NCBI GenBank assembly: GCA_913064725.1
Contig: CAJYAI010000001.1
Span: 33,752-97,751, forward strand
Length of the DNA: 64,000 nucleotides
Reading direction: 5' to 3'
Source of the DNA: an uncultured Alteromonadaceae bacterium
Lineage (GTDB): Bacteria; Pseudomonadota; Gammaproteobacteria; Pseudomonadales; Halieaceae
The stretch's first letter is position 1. Every line of letters begins with the position of its first letter. This document shows, one piece after another, positions 51,175-61,437 of the stretch. Under the pieces are notes generated by a model. The model did no database searches. It worked only from the letters and a program-made list of their open reading frames with translations, and was not told where the DNA came from. Both the position numbers and the translations under genes were made by a program.

Positions 51175-54100
51175 TCAGCGAATGTTGTATTGGGGTTTGT
51201 CGTGCCACCACAGTGTGGGCGGTGGTTTGGCGCCAGTAACTATTTCTCCGAGATCGCCTGCCCGGTATAGGCGTCCGTTGACCATGACGTGAGTAATCTG
51301 ATCGGTCGCTTTGATATTGATTAATGGGTTTCCGTCGACTACCTGCAAGTCCGCTAACTTACCGGTCTCGATTGATCCTAAATCGGCATCCATACCGAGA
51401 TAGGTTGCTGGATTTATCGTTGCCGTTGATAGCATTTGCATTGGGCTCATGCCGCCCTCAGCAAAGCTCCACATTTCCCAGTGGGTTGCGAGTCCCTCAC
51501 GCTGTCCGTGAGCACCCGTATTGACCACAACGCCCAACTCCATTAGCTCTTTGGCCACAGCCGCGGCATCGTCATCGCGAAAGTCTGGCTCAGGTGCCGT
51601 GACCCGACGAACTGACCGAGGTTGCAACACAGTGGGCGGCACAAACCGGGAGAGGAGCGGATGCTTCCATACCTCCGTGTCGCGATAATATCGATCTTCC
51701 GATGTCAGCCCGCCGTAAGTAACCACGAGTGTTGGTGTATAGCCGACCTTGGTCTTAGACCAGAACTGACGAACATCGTCGTAAATCTTCAGCGTCGGAA
51801 TATTGTGCTCAATGCCTGTGGAGCCGTCTGCAATGAGATTCATGTCCATGTTGTAAAGCGAACCGCCCTCGGCGACCACTAGCATGCTGGCGTCGCGAGC
51901 CGCCTCTATGACCATTTGGCGCTGTGCACGGCGTGGCTGATTGTAGTTTTTCACGCTGATTGCGCCTTGCGCCTTCAACCGATCAACAACCGCCTTGGCG
52001 TCATCTAAGGACTCTATCGGATCAAAGCCAGTGCTTTTTGCGCCATAAATAATCTCACCTGTTGAGAAAATCCTTGGTCCAAGCGTTTTTCCGGCACGCT
52101 GGTACTCTGCTGCGGGAAAGGCCTGTGCGGCACGACTTGACGGGTTATGGACTGTTGTGACGCCCAGCGCAAGGTGCGCAAGCAGGGACCAATTGTTCTG
52201 CGGGATTATGTCATCGCGACCGTAGGGGCCGTGTGCGTGGGCATCAATGTAACCGGGTAGCAGGGTCTTGCCTTCCAGATCGATACGCTTGGCCGCCGCT
52301 GGTATCTTCGTCTCATCATGTATTCCTACAAATGAAATGCGATTTCCCTCGACAATGACCATGCCATTGTCAATCGTATCGCGGTCAGCATTCATTGTGA
52401 TGATTCGTGCGTTCGTTAAAGCAACGCTACCCTCTGGCTTGTCGGAGGGCACCGAGAGACTGAGATCGGCGAGCATTTCAGCTTGATTTTTGGCGGTACC
52501 CAAAGACGCATCAATCCGGTACTGCATAAAACGAGGTCCGATACTCCAAGTCAATGCTTGTCCATCGCGGCTCCACTTGATGAATTCGCCGCCCGAGGCA
52601 CTGATGCGTTCAGTAGCGAACGCTGAGGGTCCTGAGTCTATATCCGCGACCGAGGACAGTGTTACTGATCTTCCTGTCGCGGGGAGGGCCGCAGCATACA
52701 GTCGACCAGCCTCTCTATAGGCAACGTGAGAACCTGTTGGCGAGATTTGAATAACGGTCGCCAAAGGCGATGTCGCGTGGGTCCGAATGGCCTTGCCGTC
52801 CAAGGTCATCGAGATTAAGTCTGTCGCAGCGTCATCGCTGCCCCGCCCGGTAGCGGTTCGCATCCGTTCTGTTGCGAAAATACGCTTGTTGGGTCCGAAG
52901 TGAGGAGATCGACCGCGTTCACTCACGAATTCGGCATGGTCCTCCCCGAGGGTATAGGTGTATATGCCCGGGTTGCTTCCCCAGTGCGGATTTGTAAGGG
53001 CGCTGCCGCTAAGCTTGGAGAATACGAGCATTTTGCCGTCTTCCGAGATATTCAGGTCAACGTAGTGTCCGGGCGTCGCGAGCACTGGCTTTGGCCGGCC
53101 ACCGCGCGCACTGACCTTGAAGATGCCACCCAAGTCGCGATCTGACCAGGTTATAAAAAATACATCTTTCCCGTCGGGTGAAAATACAGGTGAAAGCTCA
53201 TGACGGCTGCTGCTGTCGCGCGTCAAGCGTTCAGCATCTTGTCCGCTGCGCCGGATATAAAGGCGACCCATAGATTCGAAAACAATCGCATCACCGTTAG
53301 GGCTATGCGTGCCAAAGCGGGGCATAGTTGTCTCGAGCGTATCTGGTGCAACGTCGATGTCTGCCTCAACTGCAGCGTAAACAGACCGGGTATCCTTGAC
53401 GCTAAAGGGAATATTGGATGTGGCGGCGGTGGCAATGTCTGCGCGCCAAATTTTTCCTTGCGACCAGTAAACAATGGCCTTTCCATCCGGTGTCCATGCC
53501 ATGGTGGGGTAGGCGCCTTGCACTGCCCATGTTTCCTGCATATCCGGGTCAAGGTTATCTACCAGCATGGTTTGTTCGCCGGATTCGAGGTCCATGACAA
53601 ATAACCGAGAAGCAGCCCTCACGCGCTTGACGAACGCGAGTAATTTTCCATCTGGTGAGGGGGTAGGACGAACGGCACCACCTGCGCCGCCCACGACAGT
53701 CTCAATCTCGCCGGTGCCTAAATCGTAGCGTTTAATAGCCATGACTTCACCGTTACTGTCCTCGTGGTAAATAAAGGTGTTGCCCGGGGTCGTGTTTTGG
53801 ATAAAGAAGACTGATTTGCCGTCAGAACTGAAGGTCGGCTCTCCGAGTTCTTTTTGGAAAGCGGGACTCGGCCTTTCAACGAGGACTGAGCCGGTTAGAT
53901 TGTGCTGGTCGTACTCTTGGTCCAGCTTAGCCTCATAGAGCCAAATTTCTCCAGTACCGAGTGAGCGCGAGGTCGTGAAATGTTTTTTGGCTGCGAGGTA
54001 GCCTCCAGAGGGATGCCAGCTCGGATTGTTTAAAAGTCTGAATGATTCGTGGGTTATTTGCTGTTTGTTGCCCGTGTTATCGAGCTCGACAGTCCAAATA

Positions 54101-54537
54101 TTATCTGCGCCATTTCGATCGGACGTAAAAGCTAAAAAGCGTCCGTCCGGGCTATATTGTGGTTGCACTTCCCAAGCATGACCGCTGAGCAGGGGTACGG
54201 CTTCACCGCCTGTTATGGGCATCTCATAAATATCGCCTAGCAGATCAAATGCGATGCGCTGGCCATCGGGTGACACATCAAGATTCATCCATGTCCCCTC
54301 GTTAACCGAGAGTGGAATTATCTGTTGTGGTACCGAATAGTTCGGTGCTGAAACATCCCATGTTGGGGCACTTTCGAGTGCTGTATCCGTTTGAGCAGTT
54401 ACCTGAACGGCTGACCAGGCGAAGAGCACTGCTGCTACCGCCTTGATCGATAGTACTTTCGAGGCGGACAAGCGGGATCTTGCGTTGCTTAGGTGCGTTG
54501 CTGATGAAGTGTCAGCTGAACGGGAAAAATAAGTCAT
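51175..54537 (-). CDS. Secreted beta-propeller (TolB/WD40-like) amidohydrolase fusion
   Basis: A protein of about 1120 residues. A signal segment (SIKAVAAVLFAWSAVQVTAQ, about residues 30-50) is followed by a long TolB/PD40 beta-propeller, with repeats such as YSPDGRFLAFTSDRNGADN, SPDGKLLAFVKR and FSPDGKDVFFITWSD, to about residue 690. The rest is an amidohydrolase-1 domain with an N-terminal ARIITMNAD strand, the metal pair in DAHAHGPYG and a C-terminal LGSIETGKLADLQVVDGNP. The ATG at 54537 is the best of several weak starts; a GTG at 54615 is also in frame. The substrate is unknown; a peptide-like amide is possible because the M20 gene follows. Confidence 0.85.
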   Translation of the reverse strand: MTYFSRSADTSSATHLSNARSRLSASKVLSIKAVAAVLFAWSAVQVTAQTDTALESAPTWDVSAPNYSVPQQIIPLSVNEGTWMNLDVSPDGQRIAFDLLGDIYEMPITGGEAVPLLSGHAWEVQPQYSPDGRFLAFTSDRNGADNIWTVELDNTGNKQQITHESFRLLNNPSWHPSGGYLAAKKHFTTSRSLGTGEIWLYEAKLDQEYDQHNLTGSVLVERPSPAFQKELGEPTFSSDGKSVFFIQNTTPGNTFIYHEDSNGEVMAIKRYDLGTGEIETVVGGAGGAVRPTPSPDGKLLAFVKRVRAASRLFVMDLESGEQTMLVDNLDPDMQETWAVQGAYPTMAWTPDGKAIVYWSQGKIWRADIATAATSNIPFSVKDTRSVYAAVEADIDVAPDTLETTMPRFGTHSPNGDAIVFESMGRLYIRRSGQDAERLTRDSSSRHELSPVFSPDGKDVFFITWSDRDLGGIFKVSARGGRPKPVLATPGHYVDLNISEDGKMLVFSKLSGSALTNPHWGSNPGIYTYTLGEDHAEFVSERGRSPHFGPNKRIFATERMRTATGRGSDDAATDLISMTLDGKAIRTHATSPLATVIQISPTGSHVAYREAGRLYAAALPATGRSVTLSSVADIDSGPSAFATERISASGGEFIKWSRDGQALTWSIGPRFMQYRIDASLGTAKNQAEMLADLSLSVPSDKPEGSVALTNARIITMNADRDTIDNGMVIVEGNRISFVGIHDETKIPAAAKRIDLEGKTLLPGYIDAHAHGPYGRDDIIPQNNWSLLAHLALGVTTVHNPSSRAAQAFPAAEYQRAGKTLGPRIFSTGEIIYGAKSTGFDPIESLDDAKAVVDRLKAQGAISVKNYNQPRRAQRQMVIEAARDASMLVVAEGGSLYNMDMNLIADGSTGIEHNIPTLKIYDDVRQFWSKTKVGYTPTLVVTYGGLTSEDRYYRDTEVWKHPLLSRFVPPTVLQPRSVRRVTAPEPDFRDDDAAAVAKELMELGVVVNTGAHGQREGLATHWEMWSFAEGGMSPMQMLSTATINPATYLGMDADLGSIETGKLADLQVVDGNPLINIKATDQITHVMVNGRLYRAGDLGEIVTGAKPPPTLWWHDKPQYNIR

Positions 54538-54880
54538 ATGCATCCATTGTGGACTTGCGATTGCGCGTGTTTGTTGGGCGTTGCGTTGCTTAAGTATCGA
54601 TATAATAGTTAACACACTGGCCGAGTATTTTCGACTTCTGTATAGCTAGTTATAGTGCTCTTTGCGCTATCTGGTTTAGACGAGGCTGCGATAGGAAATG
54701 GGGTAGTGATTGTTGAGCGCGCTGCGCCAAAAGTGCGGACGCTACGCGGAACATAGCGGCACCGAGAGGATCGCATGATGCTCATCGCGGCTCCCGGCGC
54801 GTAATTTGCGCGATGGCTGCGTGATGTCGCTGTTTCTATTGACGATGGGGCAGGACTATTAAATTTTGTGAGGGGGCTTG

Positions 54881-56491
54881 ATGCTGACGATAACTGACTG
54901 GACTGTCGTGATTACCTATCTCGCAGCACTTGTTTCGATAAGTGGGTACCTGTCGCGACAACAAGAGACAGTCGAGGATTACTTTGTTGCCAGTAATACT
55001 GCCGGCCCCGTCAGTATTGCTCTTTCAGTGATGGCCACCCAATGCTCGACCAATAGCATCCTGGGCGCGCCAGCCTTTGTCGCATTTGTCGTTGGGGGCG
55101 GATTGGTGTGGCTGCAGTATGAGTTGGCCTTGCCGCTGGCCATGATCTTCATTGCCGTGTTTATGATCCCTATCTTTCACCGACAGCGCCTGGTCTCGGT
55201 CTACCTGTATTTGGGTCGTCGGTTTGATGAAAAGACGCAGTTATTGATTAGCGGCATGTTCCAGTTATCGCGTGCCGCGGTTGCCGGTATTACCGTCTAT
55301 GGCGTGGCGAGCATGATATCAATTATGACTGGACTCGCCTTTGCCCAGTCGGTTCTGTTATTCGGGTTGATCACCATCATCTACGATGTGCTGGGTGGTA
55401 TTCGCGCGGTCATCATCAGTGATGTTGTACAAATGGTGATCTTGACTGGTGTCTTAGGATATCTAGCCGCACTGCTTATTGGCGGAGCCGGTGGCCTTGC
55501 AGGCATGCTCGAGCAACTTAGCCCTGACCGCACTGCGGCGCTGTCATTTCGGCATCACGGGCTCGGTGACGGCCACGATTTTGCCTTTCTGCCCATGCTG
55601 ATCGGTGGCTTTTTTCTTTACGTGGCCTACTACGGCTGTGATCAAAGTCAGGTGCAGCGACAATTGTGTGCTGCCTCGCAAGATGACAGTCAGAAGGTGT
55701 TGCTCATCAACGGACTTTTGCGTTTCCCGTTGGTGCTGTTGTACTGCTTGATTGGCGCGGGGCTCGCTGTCTATGCGGGAGCGCATCCTGACTTCCTTCC
55801 GTCGCTTCCCGTGGTAAACGAGGCACCAAACTTCAATATGGCGCTACCGGCCCTGCTCACCCGTGAGCTGCCTGTGGGCCTGGTCGGTCTTGCGGTCGTC
55901 GCCTTGCTGGCTGCGGCCATGTCATCACTCGATTCGGTGATCAATAGCCTATCTGCAACAACCCTGAAAGATTTTATTAAGCCTTGGATGGGGGACCGAA
56001 TCGACACTCCGGCACAGGAACTCCTGTGGGGGAGGGCACTGACAGTGGCTTGGGGGATGTTTGCGCTCATTACGGCGTTCTTTGTCGATGACATAGCATC
56101 GACGGTGCTGGTGGCGGTTAACAAGATAGGATCACTTATCAACGGTCCTATCCTAGGTGTTTTTTTGCTGGGCTTACTGACACACAGGGCTACTGGTCCG
56201 GGGGCACGGGCTGGATTCGTCGCAGGGTTGTCAGTCAATGTGGTTCTTTGGGTGGCTCTGCCATCCGTATCGTGGCTGTGGTGGAATGTCATTGGACTGG
56301 GGGCCACCATGGCCGTGGGCTTGATATTTAGTCGCGACGCCAATTCAGCGTCAGTAAGTCCGGATCTCATTTGGAGTCCTCGGGCTTATCAAGAGGTTGG
56401 CTTTTCGCGAAGTTGGACTCCCGCATACGTTGCCTTATTCGTGTGGACCCTTATGTTATTCGCCGTGCTCTTGTGGTTTGGCATGCGTTAG
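54881..56491 (+). CDS. Sodium:solute symporter (SSS family)
   Basis: A 536-residue membrane protein with the family's 13-TM layout: the first helix (WTVVITYLAALVSISGYLS), the DYFVASNTAGPV motif after TM1, GAPAFVAFVVGGG, and late helices with AAAMSSLDSVINSLSATT, the conserved Na-site segment, and GPILGVFLLGLL. The ATG at 54881 follows AGGGGGC. It is divergent from the beta-propeller gene with a 340-base gap between starts. The substrate is unknown. Confidence 0.9.
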   Translation: MLTITDWTVVITYLAALVSISGYLSRQQETVEDYFVASNTAGPVSIALSVMATQCSTNSILGAPAFVAFVVGGGLVWLQYELALPLAMIFIAVFMIPIFHRQRLVSVYLYLGRRFDEKTQLLISGMFQLSRAAVAGITVYGVASMISIMTGLAFAQSVLLFGLITIIYDVLGGIRAVIISDVVQMVILTGVLGYLAALLIGGAGGLAGMLEQLSPDRTAALSFRHHGLGDGHDFAFLPMLIGGFFLYVAYYGCDQSQVQRQLCAASQDDSQKVLLINGLLRFPLVLLYCLIGAGLAVYAGAHPDFLPSLPVVNEAPNFNMALPALLTRELPVGLVGLAVVALLAAAMSSLDSVINSLSATTLKDFIKPWMGDRIDTPAQELLWGRALTVAWGMFALITAFFVDDIASTVLVAVNKIGSLINGPILGVFLLGLLTHRATGPGARAGFVAGLSVNVVLWVALPSVSWLWWNVIGLGATMAVGLIFSRDANSASVSPDLIWSPRAYQEVGFSRSWTPAYVALFVWTLMLFAVLLWFGMR

Positions 56492-56532
56492 TCGCGGACA
56501 CGCTCGCTTGTGCACCGATGGCACTGCTGCGT

Positions 56533-56589
56533 TGAGGGCTCTTAATGTCGCTGAGGGCTCTTAATGTCGCTGAGGGCTCTTAACGTCGC
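56533..56589 (+). repeat. Three tandem 19-base repeats between the symporter and tRNA-Arg
   Basis: Three head-to-tail copies of tgagggctcttaatgtcgc (56533-56551, 56552-56570, 56571-56589; the third has one change, and a broken fourth copy follows with cggagggctcgcaat). It lies in a 237-base gap between the symporter and the tRNA that otherwise holds nothing recognisable. Confidence 0.9.
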
Positions 56590-56728
56590 AAGGTCGCGGA
56601 GGGCTCGCAATATTGCTTAGATAATGGTTTCATCGCGCTGGCCCGAGGCGCCAGGACAGACAAGTACTCATTCACCCGCTTGACCATTAGGGCGGCTAAT
56701 TAAAAGAGCAATGAGAGCTTTTGAAAGA

Positions 56729-56805
56729 TGGCGCGCCCGGCACGATTCGAACGTGCGACCCCCTGATTCGTAGTCAGGTACTCTATCCAGCTGAGCTACG
56801 GGCGC
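56729..56805 (-). tRNA. tRNA-Arg (anticodon ACG)
   Basis: The minus strand folds into a full cloverleaf of 77 bases. The acceptor stem is GCGCCCG/CGGGCGC, the anticodon loop is CTACGAA giving ACG (read as ICG, Arg CGU/CGC/CGA), the T-arm contains GTTCGAATC, and the discriminator G is followed by an encoded CCA. Confidence 0.97.
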
Positions 56806-56966
56806 GGAGGTCGCCATCATACGCGAGAGCACTGCTTTTTCAAGTCCGTCATGAAGTAGGAGCCGCCTCGGCATCCGATGAATTGTCTTGGGTCTACACG
56901 GTCGTACTTGCTCGCTATCGCGACTCTGTCTAAGGTGACGGTAGTCTGTATTAAAAGGGTAATGCA

Positions 56967-57965
56967 ATGCCGGTCATGACCTTGCCGCAAATAGAAGAAC
57001 TGTGTCGGGATGCCTTACTAAGGGCGGGCGCAAGCTCTGAACAAGCTACCATTGTTGCCGCCGAAATAGCCGATGCTGAGGCCGAGGGTATCCGCAACGT
57101 GGGACTGGGTTATATGCACCTGTACCTGAAACATCTGAAGGTCGGTAAAGTTAACCCTAAAGCCGCCCCGAAGGTAGTGAAAACCTCCGCGGCGAGTACG
57201 GTGATTGATGGTGATTTTGGGTTTTGTCATCACGCCTATCTTGTCGGAGAGTCCCGTCTAATCGACACGGCCCGCGAGCAAGGGGTGGGCCTGATGTCGA
57301 TATATCAGTCCTCCTCCGCGGGTGTCCTGGGTTGGTTTGTCCGACGCTTAGCGCAGCAGGGGTTAGTATCTTTGATGTTTGCGAACAGCTCTAAAGCTGT
57401 GGCCGCGCATGGGGGTAAAGTACCGTTTTTTGGCACCAATCCATTTGCATTTGGCGCGCCGCGCCATTTGCAAGAGCCCTTGGTTGTCGATATGGCCACG
57501 GCCTCGACAGCCCGTGTGAATCTCGTTAAGGCGGCTGCCGAAGGTAGGTCCATCGAGCCCGGGCATGCAATCGATGCCCAGGGTAACCCAACAACCGATC
57601 CGGCCGCGGGATTAAAAGGCGCTCAGTTGCCCGTTGGCGGCCCCAAGGGCTTCGGTTTAGGGCTGATGGTGGACATTCTCGGCGGTGTGCTGACAGGTAG
57701 TAATTGTTCGTTTGAGGCGTCGATGTTCGCGACCACAGAAGGCGGTCCACCCAATGTGGGACAAACCATTATTGCAATGGACCCATCGTTTTTTAGCGAT
57801 GATTTTGTTCCACATTTAGAAGCTATGATCAGTGAGCTTACTCGCGATAACGACGTTCGCGTTCCCGGGGAACGCAGAGCCGGGTTGCGACGGCGCCATG
57901 AAAAAGAAGGCGTCGATGTGCCGACAACGTTGCTGGAGCAAATTAATGCTCTGGCCGACGCTTGA
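56967..57965 (+). CDS. Ldh-family (malate/L-lactate/ureidoglycolate dehydrogenase-like) oxidoreductase
   Basis: A 332-residue protein of the COG2055 family with its own NAD(P) fold. Landmarks are the N-terminal helix, DGDFGFCHHAYLVGES, TNPFAFGAPRH, LVVDMATAS and a GGPKGFGLGLMVDILGGVLTG near the C-terminus. AAAGGG precedes the ATG. It is convergent with the sarcosine oxidase operon, its stop 23 bases from that of soxG. The 2-hydroxyacid substrate is not apparent. Confidence 0.87.
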   Translation: MPVMTLPQIEELCRDALLRAGASSEQATIVAAEIADAEAEGIRNVGLGYMHLYLKHLKVGKVNPKAAPKVVKTSAASTVIDGDFGFCHHAYLVGESRLIDTAREQGVGLMSIYQSSSAGVLGWFVRRLAQQGLVSLMFANSSKAVAAHGGKVPFFGTNPFAFGAPRHLQEPLVVDMATASTARVNLVKAAAEGRSIEPGHAIDAQGNPTTDPAAGLKGAQLPVGGPKGFGLGLMVDILGGVLTGSNCSFEASMFATTEGGPPNVGQTIIAMDPSFFSDDFVPHLEAMISELTRDNDVRVPGERRAGLRRRHEKEGVDVPTTLLEQINALADA

Positions 57966-57988
57966 CGCGTTTACCGCACCGGTCTTAT

Positions 57989-58543
57989 CTAAACAAACTC
58001 ATCGCGTGCATCGAGCAGGACCTCCAGCGCGTATTCGGCAAGAGAGTGGTCGACAAATAACGAAAACACATCGTGTCCCGCCATCTCATGACGCGCGATA
58101 ATACAATTGATCAAAGCCATCTGCGTTTGAGCGACGGTGCCGGTAGCGAATGCATTGTCCGAGAGGTCAACCCCGCATAGCTTGGCCATCATACTGCTCT
58201 TAAGCTCGCCCGTTACGACTAACCAGCAGTGACTACTTTGGCAGAATAGTGGATAAACATCTTTGTCGACTGCGGTTGTGCTGATAGAGATCGAGAGTGC
58301 GTCTCGCGTGGGCTCTAATAGCCAGAACTCACGCTGACTGAGTGCCATCACAAAACCACGATCCTCTGTTTGTAGGATTTCATTGGGATGTGCTGGAACC
58401 GACCAGCCGGCTTCTATCAATAGGCTGCGCGCTTGTGCGCCTCTCAGCCCTGACCGATGTCGGGTTGTGTAATCCGCAATCGAAATAGCGCCGTCATAGA
58501 CTTGCCCACCCAGAGGCGAGACGTTGAACATAGTCTCAGTCAT
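57989..58543 (-). CDS. soxG: Sarcosine oxidase, gamma subunit
   Basis: A 184-residue SoxG protein. It has IADYTTRHRSGLRGAQARSLL near the start and FSLFVDHSLAEYALEVLLDA near the end. The start overlaps the soxA stop by four bases (ATGA). SoxG joins SoxA, SoxB and SoxD in the heterotetrameric enzyme that demethylates sarcosine. Confidence 0.88.
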   Translation of the reverse strand: MTETMFNVSPLGGQVYDGAISIADYTTRHRSGLRGAQARSLLIEAGWSVPAHPNEILQTEDRGFVMALSQREFWLLEPTRDALSISISTTAVDKDVYPLFCQSSHCWLVVTGELKSSMMAKLCGVDLSDNAFATGTVAQTQMALINCIIARHEMAGHDVFSLFVDHSLAEYALEVLLDARDEFV

Positions 58544-61437
58544 AGCGTTTGCCTAGCATTGTTAGGGTCGTAGAACGGCGTCGTCACGACGACTGGCCGA
58601 ACATGAATGTCGTTGTCAGTTCGGATAATGATGGTGGATCCCACTGCGCTGTCGCTTGGATGAACATAAGCTAAACCAATGATTTTGTTCATTGTCGGCG
58701 AGTATTCGCATGAGGTGACTGATCCCACGATGTTGCCATCGTGAATGACGAGGTGTCCTTCTTTGGGCTGAGGACTCGAGGTACCCAACTCAAAGCCCAC
58801 CAATTGTCTCGTCAGCGGATGTTTGGAGAGGATATCGACGCTTTTATTTCCGACAAAAAACGCTTTTTTCTGCGCTACGGCCCAGCGCAACGCGACTTCA
58901 TCGGGATGTGTCATGCCGTCTGTATCCTGGCCCACAATAAGGTGTCCCTTCTCTAGGCGTAACAGTCGCTGAGCCTCCACACCGAATGGACGAATACCAT
59001 GGGCCTCGCCCGCTGTCATGAGCTGATCCCACAGTTCACCGATGAGCGGAGAGGGTGCATGTAGTTCGAAACCTAATTCCCCCACAAAGCCGACACGCAT
59101 CATTCTTACCGGTAAGCCTGCGACATAGGCTTCTTTACAGGCAAGATAGGGAAAGTCATGGGCATTGAGGTCCACAGAACAACCCGCGGTCTCGATGACC
59201 TTTCTAGAGAGGGGCCCGGCCACGTTGACCGCGCTGAACGCGCTGGTGACGTTGGCGATGTCAAGATCGAGCCGCCACTGTGCGTTCCACTTCAGCATGT
59301 CTCGATATACCTGATCTACACCACTGGTCGTTGCCGTGACGTAGTAGTGATTTTCGCCCAGACGCGCTGCCACACCGTCGTCGCTAACCACACCTTGTTC
59401 ACTGGTCAAAACGGCGTAGCGGGTTTTCCCAATGGGTTGCTTGATGAAGCCGAAGGTGTAAACGCGATTCATGAACTCTGCAGCATCTGGGCCACGAAGT
59501 TCAATGCCACCAAGGGTACTGACATCAATTATACCTACACGTGTTCGAACGGCACTGACTTCAGCTTCGATCAGTGATTTACGGCGTTCGGTACCGCCAT
59601 AAAATGCGGGGCGCTGCCATACGCCAGCGGGCATCATGTGGGCACCAAGTGCTACATGTCGGTGGTGTAGCGGTGAGCGGCGTATGGGATGGAAACGGCG
59701 TCCCGCAAGCAATCCTAAGGGCTCTGGTGTTAACGGCGGCCTGGCCGTGGTTACGCCCGTTTCAGTCACGGTTCGATCCGTGGTGGCAGCAACAAGGCGT
59801 GCGGTTGGAAGCGCAGAGTGGCGGCCCTGAGAGGGCCCCATTCCGACTGTTGAAAAGCGCTTAACCAGTTGGATATCACGGTAACCCATGCGGGTTGTGT
59901 TGACGATGTCTTTGATTTGTAGATCTTCATCGAAGTCTACAAATTCTCGGCCGTCTGGGTGTTTTACAAATGGCCAAGGGTGATTGACCCGCTGATGACA
60001 GACGTTCGGCTCATCGGCCTCCACGCTCATACCCAGACCGCGGAGCGCGGCTCTAGCCGCGTTTTGCCCATCCGTTTCAACAGTGTCTAATGCAAACATG
60101 CTGTTTACGCTGCCTGCAATGTGCATTCCAGCGGGTAAGTTCTGAAGGGAAAATTGCGCCGTCTCGTCGTCATAGTTCAGTACCGCACCCCCTTGGCACG
60201 CTAGTTGATAGGCTGGCATGAAGCCCACTGACATCGCCAGTATGCCGCATTTGATAGTTGCGACCTTTTCTCCAATCCCGTCTGTTTGGTCCAAGCGATG
60301 GATGACGATTTTTGCAAGCTCAAGTCCCAGGGTAGTCGCACTCGCCTCAAAGACGGCACAGTGTTTATAAATGGGGATGCCCCGATTCTCGGCATGGATG
60401 GCTAGCGCTGGATCATCACAGTGCTCGCGAAGATCGACAATGGCGCTGACATGAGCACCCGCATCCTGACTGCTGAAGGCCGTTTGGTAGGCGAGATCAT
60501 TGCCCGCCAATACAACGACGGGTCTCTTGCTGACCACGCCGTACAGTCTAATTAAGCGATCGAGCGCACTGCACATCATTACGCCTGGGAGGTCGTTGTG
60601 TCTGAATACAGCGTGCTGCTCGCTGGAGCCCGTTGCGAGGATGGTTTGTTTGGCTCTCACCTTTAGGAGTCGACCACTGGTGAGTACCGGTAAGTAGTGA
60701 TCGCTAAACCATGCATTGCAGGTGGCTGATACGAGTACCCGGATGTTCTGGTGCTCGTATACTGCCTGAATTAGTTCATCGCGGCGGAGTTGAGTTGCCG
60801 TCATATCACCATTGAAAGCATGGTAGCTGAGCGAGCCACCCAAATAGGGCTCCTGTTCGATGAGCATTACGCGAGCGCCAGCCTCGGCTGCGGAGAGGGC
60901 CGCGTTGAGACCCGCCGGTCCGCCACCAACGACCGCTATATCGCAAAAAGCGTAAACCTTGTCGTTGTAGGGGGCAGACACACTGAGATTGCTGACACCC
61001 AGTCCGGCAGCGCTTCTGACAAGCGGTTCCCACCATCGCCAGCTGCCGCTAGGCTTAAAAAACGCCTTATAATAAAAGCCCACGGGCAGAAAGCGTCCAA
61101 ACCAATCGAGCAGTCGTGATAAGTCGAATCTCAGCCATCCCGTGTAGTGTTGTGCCGATACTCGCAAATCCTCTTCGACCTCTAGGCGATCTGCGAGTAC
61201 ATTCGGGGTATTGGGTGTCTGAACTAGGGTGTTTGCGTCCTGCCCACAGAGCGTCAATGGCCCGCGCGGTCGATGGTATTTGAAGGAGCGTGACTGGAGC
61301 CAAATATCATTGGCTAAGAGCGCGGAGGTGACCGAGTCACCATGCAGTCCCGTGACAACAGTGCCGTCAAAAGTAAACTGCTTTGATCTGGTTACGTCGA
61401 TCCATTGCCCAACGTACTGCGTTTTTATGCGCGTCAT
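58540..61437 (-). CDS. soxA: Sarcosine oxidase, alpha subunit
   Basis: A 965-residue SoxA at family length. The N-terminal ferredoxin-like region has GPLTLCGQDANTLVQ; an FAD/NAD domain follows with VVGGGPAGLNAALSAAEAGARVMLIEQ; the C-terminal third is a GcvT-like folate domain (LRGPDAAEFMNRVYT, GFVGELGFELHAP and RLEKGHLIVGQDTDG). It transfers the methyl carbon to tetrahydrofolate. The start overlaps the soxD stop by four bases. Confidence 0.94.
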   Translation of the reverse strand: MTRIKTQYVGQWIDVTRSKQFTFDGTVVTGLHGDSVTSALLANDIWLQSRSFKYHRPRGPLTLCGQDANTLVQTPNTPNVLADRLEVEEDLRVSAQHYTGWLRFDLSRLLDWFGRFLPVGFYYKAFFKPSGSWRWWEPLVRSAAGLGVSNLSVSAPYNDKVYAFCDIAVVGGGPAGLNAALSAAEAGARVMLIEQEPYLGGSLSYHAFNGDMTATQLRRDELIQAVYEHQNIRVLVSATCNAWFSDHYLPVLTSGRLLKVRAKQTILATGSSEQHAVFRHNDLPGVMMCSALDRLIRLYGVVSKRPVVVLAGNDLAYQTAFSSQDAGAHVSAIVDLREHCDDPALAIHAENRGIPIYKHCAVFEASATTLGLELAKIVIHRLDQTDGIGEKVATIKCGILAMSVGFMPAYQLACQGGAVLNYDDETAQFSLQNLPAGMHIAGSVNSMFALDTVETDGQNAARAALRGLGMSVEADEPNVCHQRVNHPWPFVKHPDGREFVDFDEDLQIKDIVNTTRMGYRDIQLVKRFSTVGMGPSQGRHSALPTARLVAATTDRTVTETGVTTARPPLTPEPLGLLAGRRFHPIRRSPLHHRHVALGAHMMPAGVWQRPAFYGGTERRKSLIEAEVSAVRTRVGIIDVSTLGGIELRGPDAAEFMNRVYTFGFIKQPIGKTRYAVLTSEQGVVSDDGVAARLGENHYYVTATTSGVDQVYRDMLKWNAQWRLDLDIANVTSAFSAVNVAGPLSRKVIETAGCSVDLNAHDFPYLACKEAYVAGLPVRMMRVGFVGELGFELHAPSPLIGELWDQLMTAGEAHGIRPFGVEAQRLLRLEKGHLIVGQDTDGMTHPDEVALRWAVAQKKAFFVGNKSVDILSKHPLTRQLVGFELGTSSPQPKEGHLVIHDGNIVGSVTSCEYSPTMNKIIGLAYVHPSDSAVGSTIIIRTDNDIHVRPVVVTTPFYDPNNARQTL

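Noticed and set aside
54616-54880. TTGACG near 54839 before the symporter as a promoter
   Set aside because: The AT-rich TATTAAA follows at only 12-13 bases, too close for a standard sigma-70 promoter.
56729-56805. tRNA-Arg as an attachment site for a genomic island
   Set aside because: No integrase, no repeat of the tRNA 3' end and no mobile genes are visible in the window.
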